Positions 8,630 to 17,196 of a DNA stretch of 64,000 nt are shown piece after piece. The stretch comes from Streptococcus henryi DSM 19005. Lineage in GTDB: Bacteria; Bacillota; Bacilli; Lactobacillales; Streptococcaceae. The notes beneath the pieces are model-generated. The model ran no database searches and was not told where the DNA came from. It saw only the letters and a list, made by a program, of their open reading frames with translations. The stretch covers positions 1 through 64,000 of the forward strand of contig NZ_AQYA01000037.1 in the NCBI RefSeq assembly GCF_000376985.1, read 5' to 3'. Every line of letters begins with the position of its first letter. Within the stretch, counting starts at the first letter, position 1. A program made the translations under genes and the position numbers.

Positions 8630-9438
8630 TATTTTAATACCCACTCTCTAAGGGCGTGAGCGACGCCGCTTTCTTCATTTGATTTTGTAATGTATTTGGC
8701 GATTTTTTTCAATTCAGGAACACCATTTTCCATTACAACAGGATTTCCAACGACTTCAAGCATTGGACGGTCATTTTCAGCATCGCCAATTGCCATTGTT
8801 TGGCTCATGTCTAAGCCCATTTTCTCAGCTAAGTGGATGATGGCATTCCCTTTACTTGTTTCTTTGCTCATGAATTCAAGATAGAAGGGTGTTGATTTGA
8901 CGATGTTATATTTGTCATGAAATTCCTGCGGAATTTTAGCGATAGCAGCATCGAGAATTTCAGGTTCATCAATCATCATCATTTTCACTATTTCTTTACC
9001 TGTCATTTCTTCAGGTGTACGGTAGAAGATTGGCATATTAACCAGCGTTGACTCATGAACGGTATACTTTCCAATATTGCGGTTAGCTGTAAAAATACCT
9101 TCTTTAGTGATAGCATGCATGTGGACATTTAATTTACGACTGAGATATTCGATATCACGATAATCATCATAAGTCATTGTTTCTTTAACAATTTCTTGTC
9201 CTGTGGCAGTATCTTGAACTAATCCACCATTGAATGTGATAACGTAATCGCCTGCATCACGTAAGTTGAGTTCTTCAAGAAGATTTTGAACTCCGGCAAT
9301 GGGACGACCAGTAGCGATAACAACTTTGACACCTTGTGCCTTAGCTTCTTGGACAGCATGAAAGACTTCGGTTGTAATTTTACGATCATTTGTAATTAAT
9401 GTACCGTCGATATCAACGGCAACAAGTTTGATAGACAT
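8629..9438 (-). CDS. Cof-type HAD-IIB sugar-phosphate phosphatase
   Basis: This 269-residue HAD hydrolase contains the nucleophile motif VDIDGTL at residues 7-13, motif II ATGRP, and the C-terminal GDAENDRPML that binds Mg2+. The size and the C2 cap between motifs II and III place it in the Cof/YidA group, which dephosphorylates sugar phosphates or flavin and vitamin phosphates. The true substrate is not readable. It is first in a translationally coupled operon with murM and murN, an arrangement I recall from other streptococci. Confidence 0.85.
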   Translation of the reverse strand: MSIKLVAVDIDGTLITNDRKITTEVFHAVQEAKAQGVKVVIATGRPIAGVQNLLEELNLRDAGDYVITFNGGLVQDTATGQEIVKETMTYDDYRDIEYLSRKLNVHMHAITKEGIFTANRNIGKYTVHESTLVNMPIFYRTPEEMTGKEIVKMMMIDEPEILDAAIAKIPQEFHDKYNIVKSTPFYLEFMSKETSKGNAIIHLAEKMGLDMSQTMAIGDAENDRPMLEVVGNPVVMENGVPELKKIAKYITKSNEESGVAHALREWVLK

Positions 9439-9577
9439 TTATTTCTCCAATTATATGTATAAATTCTCTAACTACTATCTTACTAAAAATCCCTATTTTT
9501 GTCATTGTTGACGTCAAAACAAAAAGCTTGATAGCGCTATAATCTTATGTTAAGCTAGAAAAAAATGGAGGTTACCT

Positions 9578-10129
9578 ATGGAGTGGAAAGATTCAGCTAT
9601 ATTAGCTTTAGCGCATCACCCAATATTAGACACAAAACGTTTACGTCTACGCCCGATGACTTTAGAAGATTTATCTGATTATCATGAGTACACTTCCGAT
9701 CAAGAGGTGCTTAAATATGATTATTATCCTCACCAATCGCTTGCTGAAAGTGAATTGTCATTGGTCAAGTGGAACCTTTCGCACCCCCTAGGACGATTTG
9801 GTATTGAGTTGAGAGAAAATGGAAAGCTCATTGGGAATGCTAGTATAACCTTGCAAGATGCTGAAATTGTAGTAATCGGTTATACTTTGAACAAGGATTA
9901 TTGGAGACAAGGTTTTGGTACTGAACTTGTCAATGCACTCTGTGATTTAGCTTTTGGAAAAATAGCTGCGCAGGCTGTACAGGCGAGGGTTGTATCAGAA
10001 AACATAGCCTCCATTGCTTTACTTGAAAAGTGTCACTTTAAGAGAATTTCAGAAAATCTAAAGGCGGCAAATAGTAGGGGTGAGAGCTGTGTATCTTATG
10101 ATTATGAACGACGCTCAAATCATATATAG
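9578..10129 (+). CDS. GNAT acetyltransferase, RimJ/RimL-like
   Basis: This 183-residue GNAT protein begins with the RimJ/L-type TKRLRLRPMTLEDL segment and has the acetyl-CoA signature YWRQGFGTELV. Such enzymes acetylate N-terminal amines of ribosomal or other proteins, or small molecules; the substrate is unknown. RBS ATGGAGGT is well placed. A possible -10 TATAAT lies at 9538-9543. It converges with the HD gene on a shared terminator. A second GNAT of the same type is at 27165. Confidence 0.8.
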   Translation: MEWKDSAILALAHHPILDTKRLRLRPMTLEDLSDYHEYTSDQEVLKYDYYPHQSLAESELSLVKWNLSHPLGRFGIELRENGKLIGNASITLQDAEIVVIGYTLNKDYWRQGFGTELVNALCDLAFGKIAAQAVQARVVSENIASIALLEKCHFKRISENLKAANSRGESCVSYDYERRSNHI

Positions 10130-10176
10130 TCATTCGACAATACAATAGGTGTCGAACAGAAGTTGATATTAACAAA

Positions 10177-10219
10177 AGTAGGAGCCTTCTTCTTTTCAGA
10201 TGTAAGCTCCTGCTTTTTT
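10177..10219. terminator. Bidirectional terminator between GNAT and HD genes
   Basis: AGTAGGAGC at 10177-10185 pairs with GCTCCTGCT at 10206-10214, with T-runs usable on both strands (TTTTTT after the right arm; A-rich before the left arm). Confidence 0.75.
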
Positions 10220-10240
10220 GTGATTAGTAGTAAATCGTTT

Positions 10241-11536
10241 TTAATGTTTAAAATGCTCGTTGGAAATATGAGACATAAAGGACTCTTTTACAGAAGAAAA
10301 GAGGTCATCTGAGATGAGCATTTCTTTAGGGAAATAGAAACGTCTGTCACCAAAGATTGTTCCAGTAAGAGTCTTAACGAGGGCTGATAGATTGGAGAGC
10401 TCAATGATACTGCCGTCTTTTTGAATCATATTAATTTCGGTACGTGGATTGGTTTTTTCTGGACGATAAATATCATATGGCAAATCAAAATTAACATGGA
10501 TTCCTGTATAATAGTCTGGATCAAAACCAATAGATTGAATTAATTCGATCAAACGATTTAGCTCTTTTTCTGAGTGGCTGTCAAATGTGATAGATTTAAA
10601 CATTTTGCGGTTGATAAATCTGCTAGCTAAGTCAGATAAAATATCATCCTCAGAGGACATCCAGCTTTGGAAATAGGTATTCATGACACCATCATCAAGA
10701 GCTAAATAGTCAGCAAGCTCTGCCTTATTTTCAAAAAATGGTAAAAGGTTTGGAGCAGTTTGTTTAAAGTAATCACTGTCGCTTAGATAGAGAACCTTTG
10801 CGCGTTTGAGAAGATTTTGCAGAAGGACCTCCATTGAGCGGCTAGCTGGGTGGAAGTAAACCTGCATGTACATTTGATAGCGGCTGACCAAATAGTCCTC
10901 GACTGCGTGCATACCGCTAGCGCTAAATACAATCCCGTCTTTAACAGGACGGATAACGCGTAAGATACGTGTTAGGTCAAATTGACCATAGCTTACCCCA
11001 CTGTAATAAGAATCCCTCAATAAATAGTCCATACGGTCACAGTCAATCTGACTGGAAATGAGTTGGACAACCTGTTTATTAGGATAGGTGTGGTTGATAA
11101 CACTGGCCACCTTATCAGGAAAATCAGGTGAAACTCGTCTTAAAATAGCATTGATTTCAGTCTCAGGACTTGTGATTATCTCTTGCGTATAAGCCTCATG
11201 GTCCGTATCAAATAGTCGTTCAAAAGTATGGGAATATGCGCCGTGTCCGACATCGTGAAGAAGTGCGGCAGCCATGGTTAAGAGTGATTCATCGGGATTC
11301 CAGATATCTGCGTACTTGTTGTCGAAAATATCAGTAACTCTTCGAGCGATTTCATAAACCCCTAAACAATGTGTGAAGCGGCTATGTTCAGCTCCATGGA
11401 AAGTGATAGCCGTAGTTGGGACTTGTTTAACACGACGCAGACGTTGGAATTCTTTACTATTGATGAGGTCATAGATGACTTCGTGATTTACGTTGATATA
11501 ATTGTGAACAGGGTCACGGAATACTTTTTCATTCAT
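10241..11536 (-). CDS. HD-domain dNTP triphosphohydrolase-like protein (YwfO family)
   Basis: This 431-residue HD-superfamily phosphohydrolase has metal ligands H56 (RFTHCLGVYE), H94/D95 in LLHDVGHGAYSH and a later aspartate in SQIDCDRMDYLLRD. The architecture is that of YwfO and EF1143-type dNTPases related to SAMHD1, so it probably hydrolyses dNTPs and may need an allosteric nucleotide. It is divergent from the TauE/SafE-type gene. The ATG has no Shine-Dalgarno and sits exactly six bases after an extended -10, so its mRNA is probably leaderless. Confidence 0.85.
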   Translation of the reverse strand: MNEKVFRDPVHNYINVNHEVIYDLINSKEFQRLRRVKQVPTTAITFHGAEHSRFTHCLGVYEIARRVTDIFDNKYADIWNPDESLLTMAAALLHDVGHGAYSHTFERLFDTDHEAYTQEIITSPETEINAILRRVSPDFPDKVASVINHTYPNKQVVQLISSQIDCDRMDYLLRDSYYSGVSYGQFDLTRILRVIRPVKDGIVFSASGMHAVEDYLVSRYQMYMQVYFHPASRSMEVLLQNLLKRAKVLYLSDSDYFKQTAPNLLPFFENKAELADYLALDDGVMNTYFQSWMSSEDDILSDLASRFINRKMFKSITFDSHSEKELNRLIELIQSIGFDPDYYTGIHVNFDLPYDIYRPEKTNPRTEINMIQKDGSIIELSNLSALVKTLTGTIFGDRRFYFPKEMLISDDLFSSVKESFMSHISNEHFKH

Positions 11537-11542
11537 ATTATC

Positions 11543-11551
11543 ATTATAGCA
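11543..11551 (-). promoter_or_regulatory. Extended -10 promoter giving a leaderless HD-gene mRNA
   Basis: On the minus strand TGCTATAAT is followed by GATAAT and then ATG. With the usual seven-base distance from the -10 end to +1, transcription should start on the A of the ATG at 11536. Confidence 0.65.
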
Positions 11552-11599
11552 AAAAGACTTGAAAATGCCTTAATAGTGATGAATACTGGACTAAAAATC

Positions 11600-11628
11600 T
11601 TTACAAAGTTTCATTTTTACATTACAAT
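11600..11628 (+). promoter_or_regulatory. Promoter giving a leaderless mRNA for the TauE/SafE-type gene
   Basis: TTTACA at 11600-11605, 17-base spacer and TACAAT at 11623-11628, then GAAACA and ATG at 11635. The expected +1 coincides with the start codon and there is no Shine-Dalgarno. Confidence 0.65.
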
Positions 11629-11634
11629 GAAACA

Positions 11635-12513
11635 ATGACTAGTAACTTTATTTTACACGCGATACAACTACTTTTAGTTGGCCTGATAATTTGGATTTTA
11701 GCAACTATTTTAAGTCATGCTAAGAAAAATAAGATTAAACTGACTGAAAAATTTTTCACTGGTCTCTGGATAGGCTACGTTACTGATTTATTAGACACAT
11801 TAGGGATTGGAACTTTTGCGACTACGACCAGTCTTTTTAAGGTGACTAAACTGGTCGACGATGACCGTAAGATTCCCGCGACTTTAACAACGGCTCATGT
11901 GATTCCAGTAATGGTAGAGGCACTCTGCTTTATTACTATTGTGCAGGTTGATATTGGAACATTGGTTTGTATGGCCCTATCATCATTCTCAGGAGCTTTT
12001 GTAGGAGCCCGTATCACTAAGAATTGGAATACACGTCAAGTTCAGCGCATCTTGGGAATCCTTCTGATTATCGCTGCCTTTGTCATGGTTTATCGGATGA
12101 TAACCAATCCAGGCGCAGGCATTTCAGATGATGTCAAGGGACTTTATGGTATCTGGTTATTGGTTGGTATGGTCTTTGACTTTATCGTTGGGCTGCTTAT
12201 GACAATGGGGCTTGGCAATTATGCTCCAGAATTGATTTTCTTCTCACTTATGGGGATTAATCCAGCGGTAGCTCTCCCAGTAATGATGCTTGATGCTGCT
12301 ATGATTATGGTAGCGGGATCTAATGAGTTTATCAAATCAGACCGTGTTAATTGGCCAGGTGTTTTTGGGATAATAGTTGGAGGCGTCTTTGGTGTTTTAA
12401 CTGCTGCCTTTTTCCTAAGTAGTTTAGACATTAATAACCTTAAAATTTTAGTGGTCTTCATTGCCATCTACACAGGAGCAACCCTCCTACGATCTTCCAT
12501 TATTAGGCGATAA
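11635..12513 (+). CDS. TauE/SafE (TSUP) family anion permease
   Basis: This 292-residue membrane protein has about eight hydrophobic helices and the two-repeat layout of sulfite exporter TauE/SafE proteins. The first half contains GTFATTTSLFKV and the second half a matching segment after IWLLVGMVFDFIVG. Members move sulfite, sulfonates or other small organic anions; the substrate here is unknown. No ribosome-binding site precedes the ATG. The DUF1934 gene follows 30 bases later with its own AAGGAG site, so the two may be cotranscribed. Confidence 0.78.
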   Translation: MTSNFILHAIQLLLVGLIIWILATILSHAKKNKIKLTEKFFTGLWIGYVTDLLDTLGIGTFATTTSLFKVTKLVDDDRKIPATLTTAHVIPVMVEALCFITIVQVDIGTLVCMALSSFSGAFVGARITKNWNTRQVQRILGILLIIAAFVMVYRMITNPGAGISDDVKGLYGIWLLVGMVFDFIVGLLMTMGLGNYAPELIFFSLMGINPAVALPVMMLDAAMIMVAGSNEFIKSDRVNWPGVFGIIVGGVFGVLTAAFFLSSLDINNLKILVVFIAIYTGATLLRSSIIRR

Positions 12514-12543
12514 TAGCAGAGCTAGACTACTGAAGGAGAAATC

Positions 12544-12927
12544 ATGAATATTACTATCAAAAATCAGATTCAACTGGATGGAGAGACTGAGCTAATCAAG
12601 CAAGTGTACCCTGTTCAAGTGACTGAAAAAAACGATCAAATTTATCTTGTTTATCAGAATGAAGAAAATGAAAAAGTCATTATTAAGTGTGGCATAGAAG
12701 AGTTAGTAATGACCCGCTATTCAACTCCAAAATCCATCATGCGTTTTCACAAAGACAACCCTGCATTGGTTGCAATACCAACACCAATTGGTACGCAACA
12801 TTTAATGACTGAAACAGACCTTTATCATTTTGACATTGAAAATAACCGCGTTCGTATAAATTACCAATTGAAACAGATTGAAACAGAAGCTGTATTTGCT
12901 GACTATCAACTGGAAATTCAGTGGTGA
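12544..12927 (+). CDS. DUF1934 (YwiB-like) beta-barrel protein
   Basis: This 127-residue soluble protein is rich in alternating beta-strand patterns (NITIKNQIQLDGETELIKQV; VRINYQLKQIETEAVFADYQ). Together with the motif MRFHKDN this matches the DUF1934/YwiB family, predicted as a small calycin-like barrel. Molecular function is not established. A good AAGGAGAAATC ribosome site precedes it. It lies just upstream of the manganese-riboswitch promoter, with no clear terminator between. Confidence 0.75.
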   Translation: MNITIKNQIQLDGETELIKQVYPVQVTEKNDQIYLVYQNEENEKVIIKCGIEELVMTRYSTPKSIMRFHKDNPALVAIPTPIGTQHLMTETDLYHFDIENNRVRINYQLKQIETEAVFADYQLEIQW

Positions 12928-12965
12928 TTCCTTGAAATAAACTTGGTCAAAAAGATTGATAATTC

Positions 12966-12993
12966 TTGCAAAATCATGAGATTTTGATATAAT
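12966..12993 (+). promoter_or_regulatory. Promoter of the manganese riboswitch transcript
   Basis: TTGCAA at 12966-12971, 16-base spacer and TATAAT at 12988-12993 preceded by TGA (extended -10). Expected +1 is about 13000, immediately before the aptamer. Confidence 0.75.
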
Positions 12994-13001
12994 TATCCAG
13001 T

Positions 13002-13090
13002 ACACCAAGGGAGTAGCAGACGGATTATTCCGTGATAATGTCGTCATTACGAAATCATTGATTTCCGGCATTGTCTTAAACAGCGAGACT
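13002..13090 (+). ncRNA. yybP-ykoY manganese riboswitch
   Basis: The leader has the family landmarks: CCAAGGGAGTAGC at the 5' side, a middle hairpin region, and the 3' end ACAGCGAGACTT. It is followed directly by a terminator whose 5' arm begins inside the aptamer's last bases (GAGACTTGTTT). This layout predicts that Mn2+ binding stabilises the aptamer, prevents the terminator and turns on the downstream exporter, as established for this riboswitch class in lactococci and streptococci. Confidence 0.88.
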
Positions 13091-13116
13091 TGTTTTTAGC
13101 AAACAAGTCTCTTTTT
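13085..13116 (+). terminator. Riboswitch-controlled terminator before the P-type ATPase
   Basis: GAGACTTGTTT at 13085-13095, loop TTAGC, AAACAAGTCTC at 13101-13111, then five T residues. A perfect eleven-pair stem overlapping the aptamer 3' end. Confidence 0.92.
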
Positions 13117-13162
13117 CTATTTTAAAGAGACTTGTGCCCCATTTTTAGAAGGAGGAAGCATT

Positions 13163-15847
13163 TTGTCTAAAGAACAAAAGAAAGAAGCATTCTACACGCA
13201 AGACACGGAAACTGTTTTTGCTAGTTTAGAATCCACTAAAAAAGGCTTGTCGTCAGATCAAGCTAAGCAACGTTTAGAGACCTACGGTCCAAATGAATTG
13301 GATGAAGGTGAAAAACGTACCATGTTCCAAAAATTCTTGGATCAATTCAAGGATTTGATGATTATCATTCTCTTGGTAGCGGCAGCTCTGTCTGTTATCA
13401 CTGAAGGTATGGAAGGTCTAACTGATGCCATTATCATCTTGGTTGTAGTTGTCCTTAATGCAGCTTTTGGTGTTTATCAAGAAGGACAAGCAGAAGCAGC
13501 TATTGAAGCCCTTAAATCGATGTCAAGTCCACTGGCGCGCGTGCGTCGTGATGGTCACGTTAAGGAAGTTGATTCGAAAGAATTGGTTCCAGGTGATGTA
13601 GTTATGCTAGAAGCTGGTGACGTGGTTCCAGCAGACATGCGACTAATTGAAGCAGCTTCGCTTAAAATTGAAGAGGCAGCCCTTACAGGTGAGTCAGTTC
13701 CAGTTGAAAAAGACCTCAGTGCAGTTGTAGCTGAAGATGCTGGTATCGGGGACCGTGTAAATATGGCCTACCAAAACTCAAACGTCACATACGGACGTGG
13801 TATGGGTGTTATTACTAATACGGGTATGTATACTGAGGTTGGTCACATTGCTGGTATGTTGGCTAACGCTGATGAAACGGATACACCACTTAAACAAAAT
13901 CTTAACCAATTGTCTAAGGTCTTGACTTACCTAGTGCTTATCATCGCTGCAGTAACATTTGCTGTGGGTGTATTTGTACGTGGACAAGCTCCCTTGAACG
14001 GTCTCATGACTGCGGTTGCTCTTGCAGTTGCGGCTATTCCAGAAGGTTTGCCAGCCATTGTTACCGTTGTGCTTTCCCTAGGTACTCAAACCCTTGCTAA
14101 ACGTAACTCTATTGTCCGTAAGTTGCCAGCGGTTGAAACGCTTGGTTCAACAGAAATCATCGCTTCAGATAAAACTGGTACTCTGACAATGAACCAGATG
14201 ACTGTTGAGAAACTCTACTACAAAGGTCAACTGCTTGATGCTAACGATGATTTAGCTTTGGATAATATGGCCCTTCGTGTCATGAACTTTGCTAATGATA
14301 CAAAAGTTGACCGCAAAGGAAAACTTATCGGGGATCCAACAGAAACAGCTCTTGTACAATATGGTCTAGATCATAATTTTGATGTTACTGAAGTACTTAA
14401 ATCAGAGCCACGTGTTGGTGAGCTACCATTTGACTCAGATCGTAAGCTCATGTCTACTATCCATAAATTAGCAGATGGTAAATTCTTGGTTGCGGTTAAA
14501 GGTGCGCCAGATCAACTGCTTAAACGTGTCACTCACATTGAAGATGCTGATGGTGTCCGTGAAATTACTGATACTGATAAAGAAACTATTCTAGCGACTA
14601 ATAAGGCCATGGCTAAACAAGCTCTTCGTATTCTGATGATGGCTTACAAGTATGAAGATACTGTACCTGAATTGGAATCTGAAGTGGTTGAAAATGGACT
14701 TATCTTCGCAGGTCTTGTCGGTATGATTGACCCTGAACGTCCAGAAGCAGCAGAAGCTGTTCGAGTGGCTAAAGAAGCTGGTATCCGTCCAATCATGATT
14801 ACGGGTGACCATCAGGACACTGCGGAAGCTATTGCCAAACGTCTAGGAATTATCGATGAGGGTGATACAGAAGATCACGTCTTTACTGGTGCTGAACTCA
14901 ATGAATTGTCAGATGAAGAATTCCAAAAAGTCTTCAAACAATATTCAGTTTATGCTCGTGTTTCTCCTGAACACAAGGTTCGTATCGTTAAAGCTTGGCA
15001 AAATGAAGGTAAAGTCGTTGCCATGACAGGTGATGGTGTTAATGATGCCCCATCGCTTAAGACTGCCGATATCGGTATTGGTATGGGTATCACTGGTACA
15101 GAAGTTTCTAAAGGTGCTTCTGATATGGTCCTTGCTGATGATAATTTCGCTACTATTATTGTGGCGGTTGAAGAAGGGCGTAAGGTCTTCTCAAACATCC
15201 AAAAATCAATTCAATACCTTCTTTCAGCTAACATGGCTGAGGTATTCACTATCTTTTTTGCAACCCTCTTTGGTTGGGATGTGTTGGAACCAGTTCACCT
15301 TCTTTGGATTAACCTGGTAACAGATACACTTCCAGCTATCGCTCTTGGTGTTGAACCTGCAGAACCTGGCGTTATGACTCACAAACCTCGCGGACGTAAA
15401 TCAAGTTTCTTCTCAGGCGGTGTTATGGGAGCAATTATCTATCAAGGTATTTTCCAAACTCTTCTTGTACTTGGTGTTTACGGCTGGGCTATCTTTAACC
15501 CAGAACATGCGACAAATGCTGAAATTCATGCGGATGCCCTTACAATGGCCTTTGCCACTCTTGGTCTTATCCAATTGGTACATGCCTACAATGTTAAATC
15601 AGTTTACCAGTCTGTCTTTACAGTTGGACTCTTCAAAAATAAACTCTTTAACTGGTCAATCCCGCTTGCCTTTCTTATCTTGATGGCAACCATTGTTATT
15701 CCAGGATTTAACCAATTCTTCCACGTTTCTCATTTGAGCGTCAGCCAGTGGGCAGTTGTTGTTATTGGTAGTTTCCTAATGTTAGTTCTTGTTGAGATTG
15801 TCAAAGCTGTGCAACGTGCCATGGGACAAGATCAAAAAGCTATTTAA
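13163..15847 (+). CDS. P-type cation-exporting ATPase (Mn/Ca efflux, MgtA/CaxP/YoaB type)
   Basis: This 894-residue P2-type ATPase carries the phosphorylation motif DKTGTLT with its aspartate at about 336, the TGES actuator motif (AALTGESVP), the hinge MTGDGVNDAPSLK and about ten membrane helices. Sequence type is SERCA-like. Control by a manganese riboswitch argues that it exports Mn2+, possibly also Ca2+, to prevent Mn overload, as its pneumococcal and lactococcal counterparts do. The start is TTG at 13163 behind a strong AAGGAGGAAG. It is monocistronic with its own terminator. Confidence 0.92.
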   Translation: MSKEQKKEAFYTQDTETVFASLESTKKGLSSDQAKQRLETYGPNELDEGEKRTMFQKFLDQFKDLMIIILLVAAALSVITEGMEGLTDAIIILVVVVLNAAFGVYQEGQAEAAIEALKSMSSPLARVRRDGHVKEVDSKELVPGDVVMLEAGDVVPADMRLIEAASLKIEEAALTGESVPVEKDLSAVVAEDAGIGDRVNMAYQNSNVTYGRGMGVITNTGMYTEVGHIAGMLANADETDTPLKQNLNQLSKVLTYLVLIIAAVTFAVGVFVRGQAPLNGLMTAVALAVAAIPEGLPAIVTVVLSLGTQTLAKRNSIVRKLPAVETLGSTEIIASDKTGTLTMNQMTVEKLYYKGQLLDANDDLALDNMALRVMNFANDTKVDRKGKLIGDPTETALVQYGLDHNFDVTEVLKSEPRVGELPFDSDRKLMSTIHKLADGKFLVAVKGAPDQLLKRVTHIEDADGVREITDTDKETILATNKAMAKQALRILMMAYKYEDTVPELESEVVENGLIFAGLVGMIDPERPEAAEAVRVAKEAGIRPIMITGDHQDTAEAIAKRLGIIDEGDTEDHVFTGAELNELSDEEFQKVFKQYSVYARVSPEHKVRIVKAWQNEGKVVAMTGDGVNDAPSLKTADIGIGMGITGTEVSKGASDMVLADDNFATIIVAVEEGRKVFSNIQKSIQYLLSANMAEVFTIFFATLFGWDVLEPVHLLWINLVTDTLPAIALGVEPAEPGVMTHKPRGRKSSFFSGGVMGAIIYQGIFQTLLVLGVYGWAIFNPEHATNAEIHADALTMAFATLGLIQLVHAYNVKSVYQSVFTVGLFKNKLFNWSIPLAFLILMATIVIPGFNQFFHVSHLSVSQWAVVVIGSFLMLVLVEIVKAVQRAMGQDQKAI

Positions 15848-15853
15848 ATTTAC

Positions 15854-15888
15854 TAAGTCATTGGACCTTATGTCTGGTGACTTTTTTA
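15854..15888 (+). terminator. Terminator after the P-type ATPase
   Basis: AAGTCATTGGAC ... GTCTGGTGACTTTTTT: an imperfect stem (outer AAGTCA/TGACTT, inner GGAC/GTCT) followed by a T-run. Confidence 0.7.
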
Positions 15889-15975
15889 TAAATAAGAGAA
15901 AGATGAAAATATTAGTCAAAATCTTTGCAATCGCTCTTAAAGGAGTCTAGAATATAATAGAAAGGTGGTAATATC

Positions 15976-16640
15976 ATGAAAAAATTCTTTGCTGAATTAA
16001 TCGGCACGTTTATTCTTGTCTTTGCAGGTACAGGGACTGTTGTTTTTGGTAATGGTGTAGAAGGTGTTGGACATCTTGGAATCGCACTTGCCTTTGGTTT
16101 GTCAATCGTAGCGGCAGCTTATTCAATCGGTGCAGTATCAGGAGCTCACTTGAACCCAGCTGTTTCAATTGCTATGTTTGTTAACAAACGTTTGGATGCT
16201 AAAGATCTTGGGACTTACATTGTAGCTCAAGTTGTGGGTGCCATCCTAGCTTCTGCGACAGTTTTGTTCTTGGCTTCAAATGCTGGTCTTGATACTTCTA
16301 GTCTTGGTGAGAATGGCTTCTCAACTGTAAATGCAGCTGGCGCTTTTATCTTTGAAACAATCGCTTCATTTATTTTTATCTTAGTTATTGTAACTGTTAC
16401 ATCAGCAACTAAAGGTAACGGTAAAATTGCTGGTCTTGTTATCGGTTTGACTTTGACTCTTATGATTCTCGTTGGTCTTAATGTAACTGGTCTTTCAGTT
16501 AACCCAGCACGTAGTCTTGCTCCAGCAATCTTCGTTGGTGGTCAAGCCCTCACCAAGTTTGGGTATTTATTCTTGCGCCAATCGTAGGAGGAGTTCTTGC
16601 AGCTCTTGTTGGTAAGAATCTTATTGGTACAGAAGATTAA
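15976..16640 (+). pseudogene. Aquaporin/glycerol facilitator gene with a C-terminal frameshift
   Basis: The MIP-family frame opens with MKKFFAELIGTFILVF and keeps both NPA motifs (SGAHLNPAVS near residue 60, LSVNPARSL near 176). After codon 193 it shifts and stops at 16587. Reading on in the +2 frame from 16557 restores VWVFILAPIVGGVL and ends naturally at TAA 16640. Adding one A to the AA at 16555-16556 would give the expected ACC-AAA-GTT and a 221-residue protein. The predicted loss is the last membrane helix. RBS AAAGGTGG and a -10-like TATAAT at 15953-15958 are intact, so a truncated 203-residue product could still be made. Confidence 0.88.
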
Positions 16641-16672
16641 ATTGTAGTCATTTAAAAATTGACGAATACATT

Positions 16673-16710
16673 AAAAAAAATCAGGTTCAAGTTTGAATCT
16701 GATTTTTTTA
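16673..16710. terminator. Bidirectional terminator after the aquaporin gene
   Basis: AAAAAAATCAGGTTCAA, short loop, TTGAATCTGATTTTTTT: a long stem flanked by A-run and T-run, serving both convergent genes. Confidence 0.85.
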
Positions 16711-16721
16711 GTTATTTGAAA

Positions 16722-17114
16722 TTAAGAGTTTTTAGCATTTGTCTTAACAAGATTGACGCGGGGTACCAAAGTTGATATCAGGAGAAGAAGCGACCAAGCA
16801 ATGCGTAACATTTGATCATTTCTTGAAGAGAAGTTGTCCAATGACCAAAAAAAGACTGGGAATATTGTTATGATAAGGAATATATCGAGAGAAATCCAAA
16901 GACGGCTGTTTCTTATCATAATTTGATCGCCATCTTGAACCATCATTCTTGGAAGATGTATCCAATTGATGCTAAGTGAAGAACTCTCTGTAGGTAAGTC
17001 AAGAATGACAGTTTCCTTATTGTCAATATCTCTTACATATTTCTTATTCAATCTTAGCGGAATTGCTAGATAACCTGTAAACCAGCTTGTTTTTCGAGTA
17101 ACTGTAATCGCCAT
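16722..17114 (-). CDS. Hypothetical membrane protein, 130 aa
   Basis: I do not recognise a family. The first 75 residues look soluble and strand-rich (TGYLAIPLRLNKKYVR, ETVILDLPTESSSLS). They are followed by two membrane helices at about residues 75-95 and 103-120 and a short polar tail. Start chosen at ATG 17114 behind AAGAAGG with seven-base spacing; a GTG two codons earlier is less well placed. It is a single gene between convergent aquaporin and a codirectional phosphoesterase. The N-terminal segment could be a small lipid- or envelope-facing domain, but that is a guess. Confidence 0.6.
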   Translation of the reverse strand: MAITVTRKTSWFTGYLAIPLRLNKKYVRDIDNKETVILDLPTESSSLSINWIHLPRMMVQDGDQIMIRNSRLWISLDIFLIITIFPVFFWSLDNFSSRNDQMLRIAWSLLLLISTLVPRVNLVKTNAKNS

Positions 17115-17196
17115 ACACACACCTTCTTTCTATCATCTATAGTTTTAGTATAACGCTTACAAAAAAATAATCAAGAAAAAGCGCTAGCGAAGCGCC

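Noticed and set aside
11369-11638. Plus-strand open frame of 89 codons antisense to the HD gene start
   Set aside because: It is antisense to a clear conserved gene, has no ribosome site and ends in the promoter region of the TauE/SafE-type gene.
12802-13071. Minus-strand open frame of 89 codons across the DUF1934 gene end and the riboswitch
   Set aside because: Overlaps a conserved structured RNA and a real gene in the opposite direction; no family signal.
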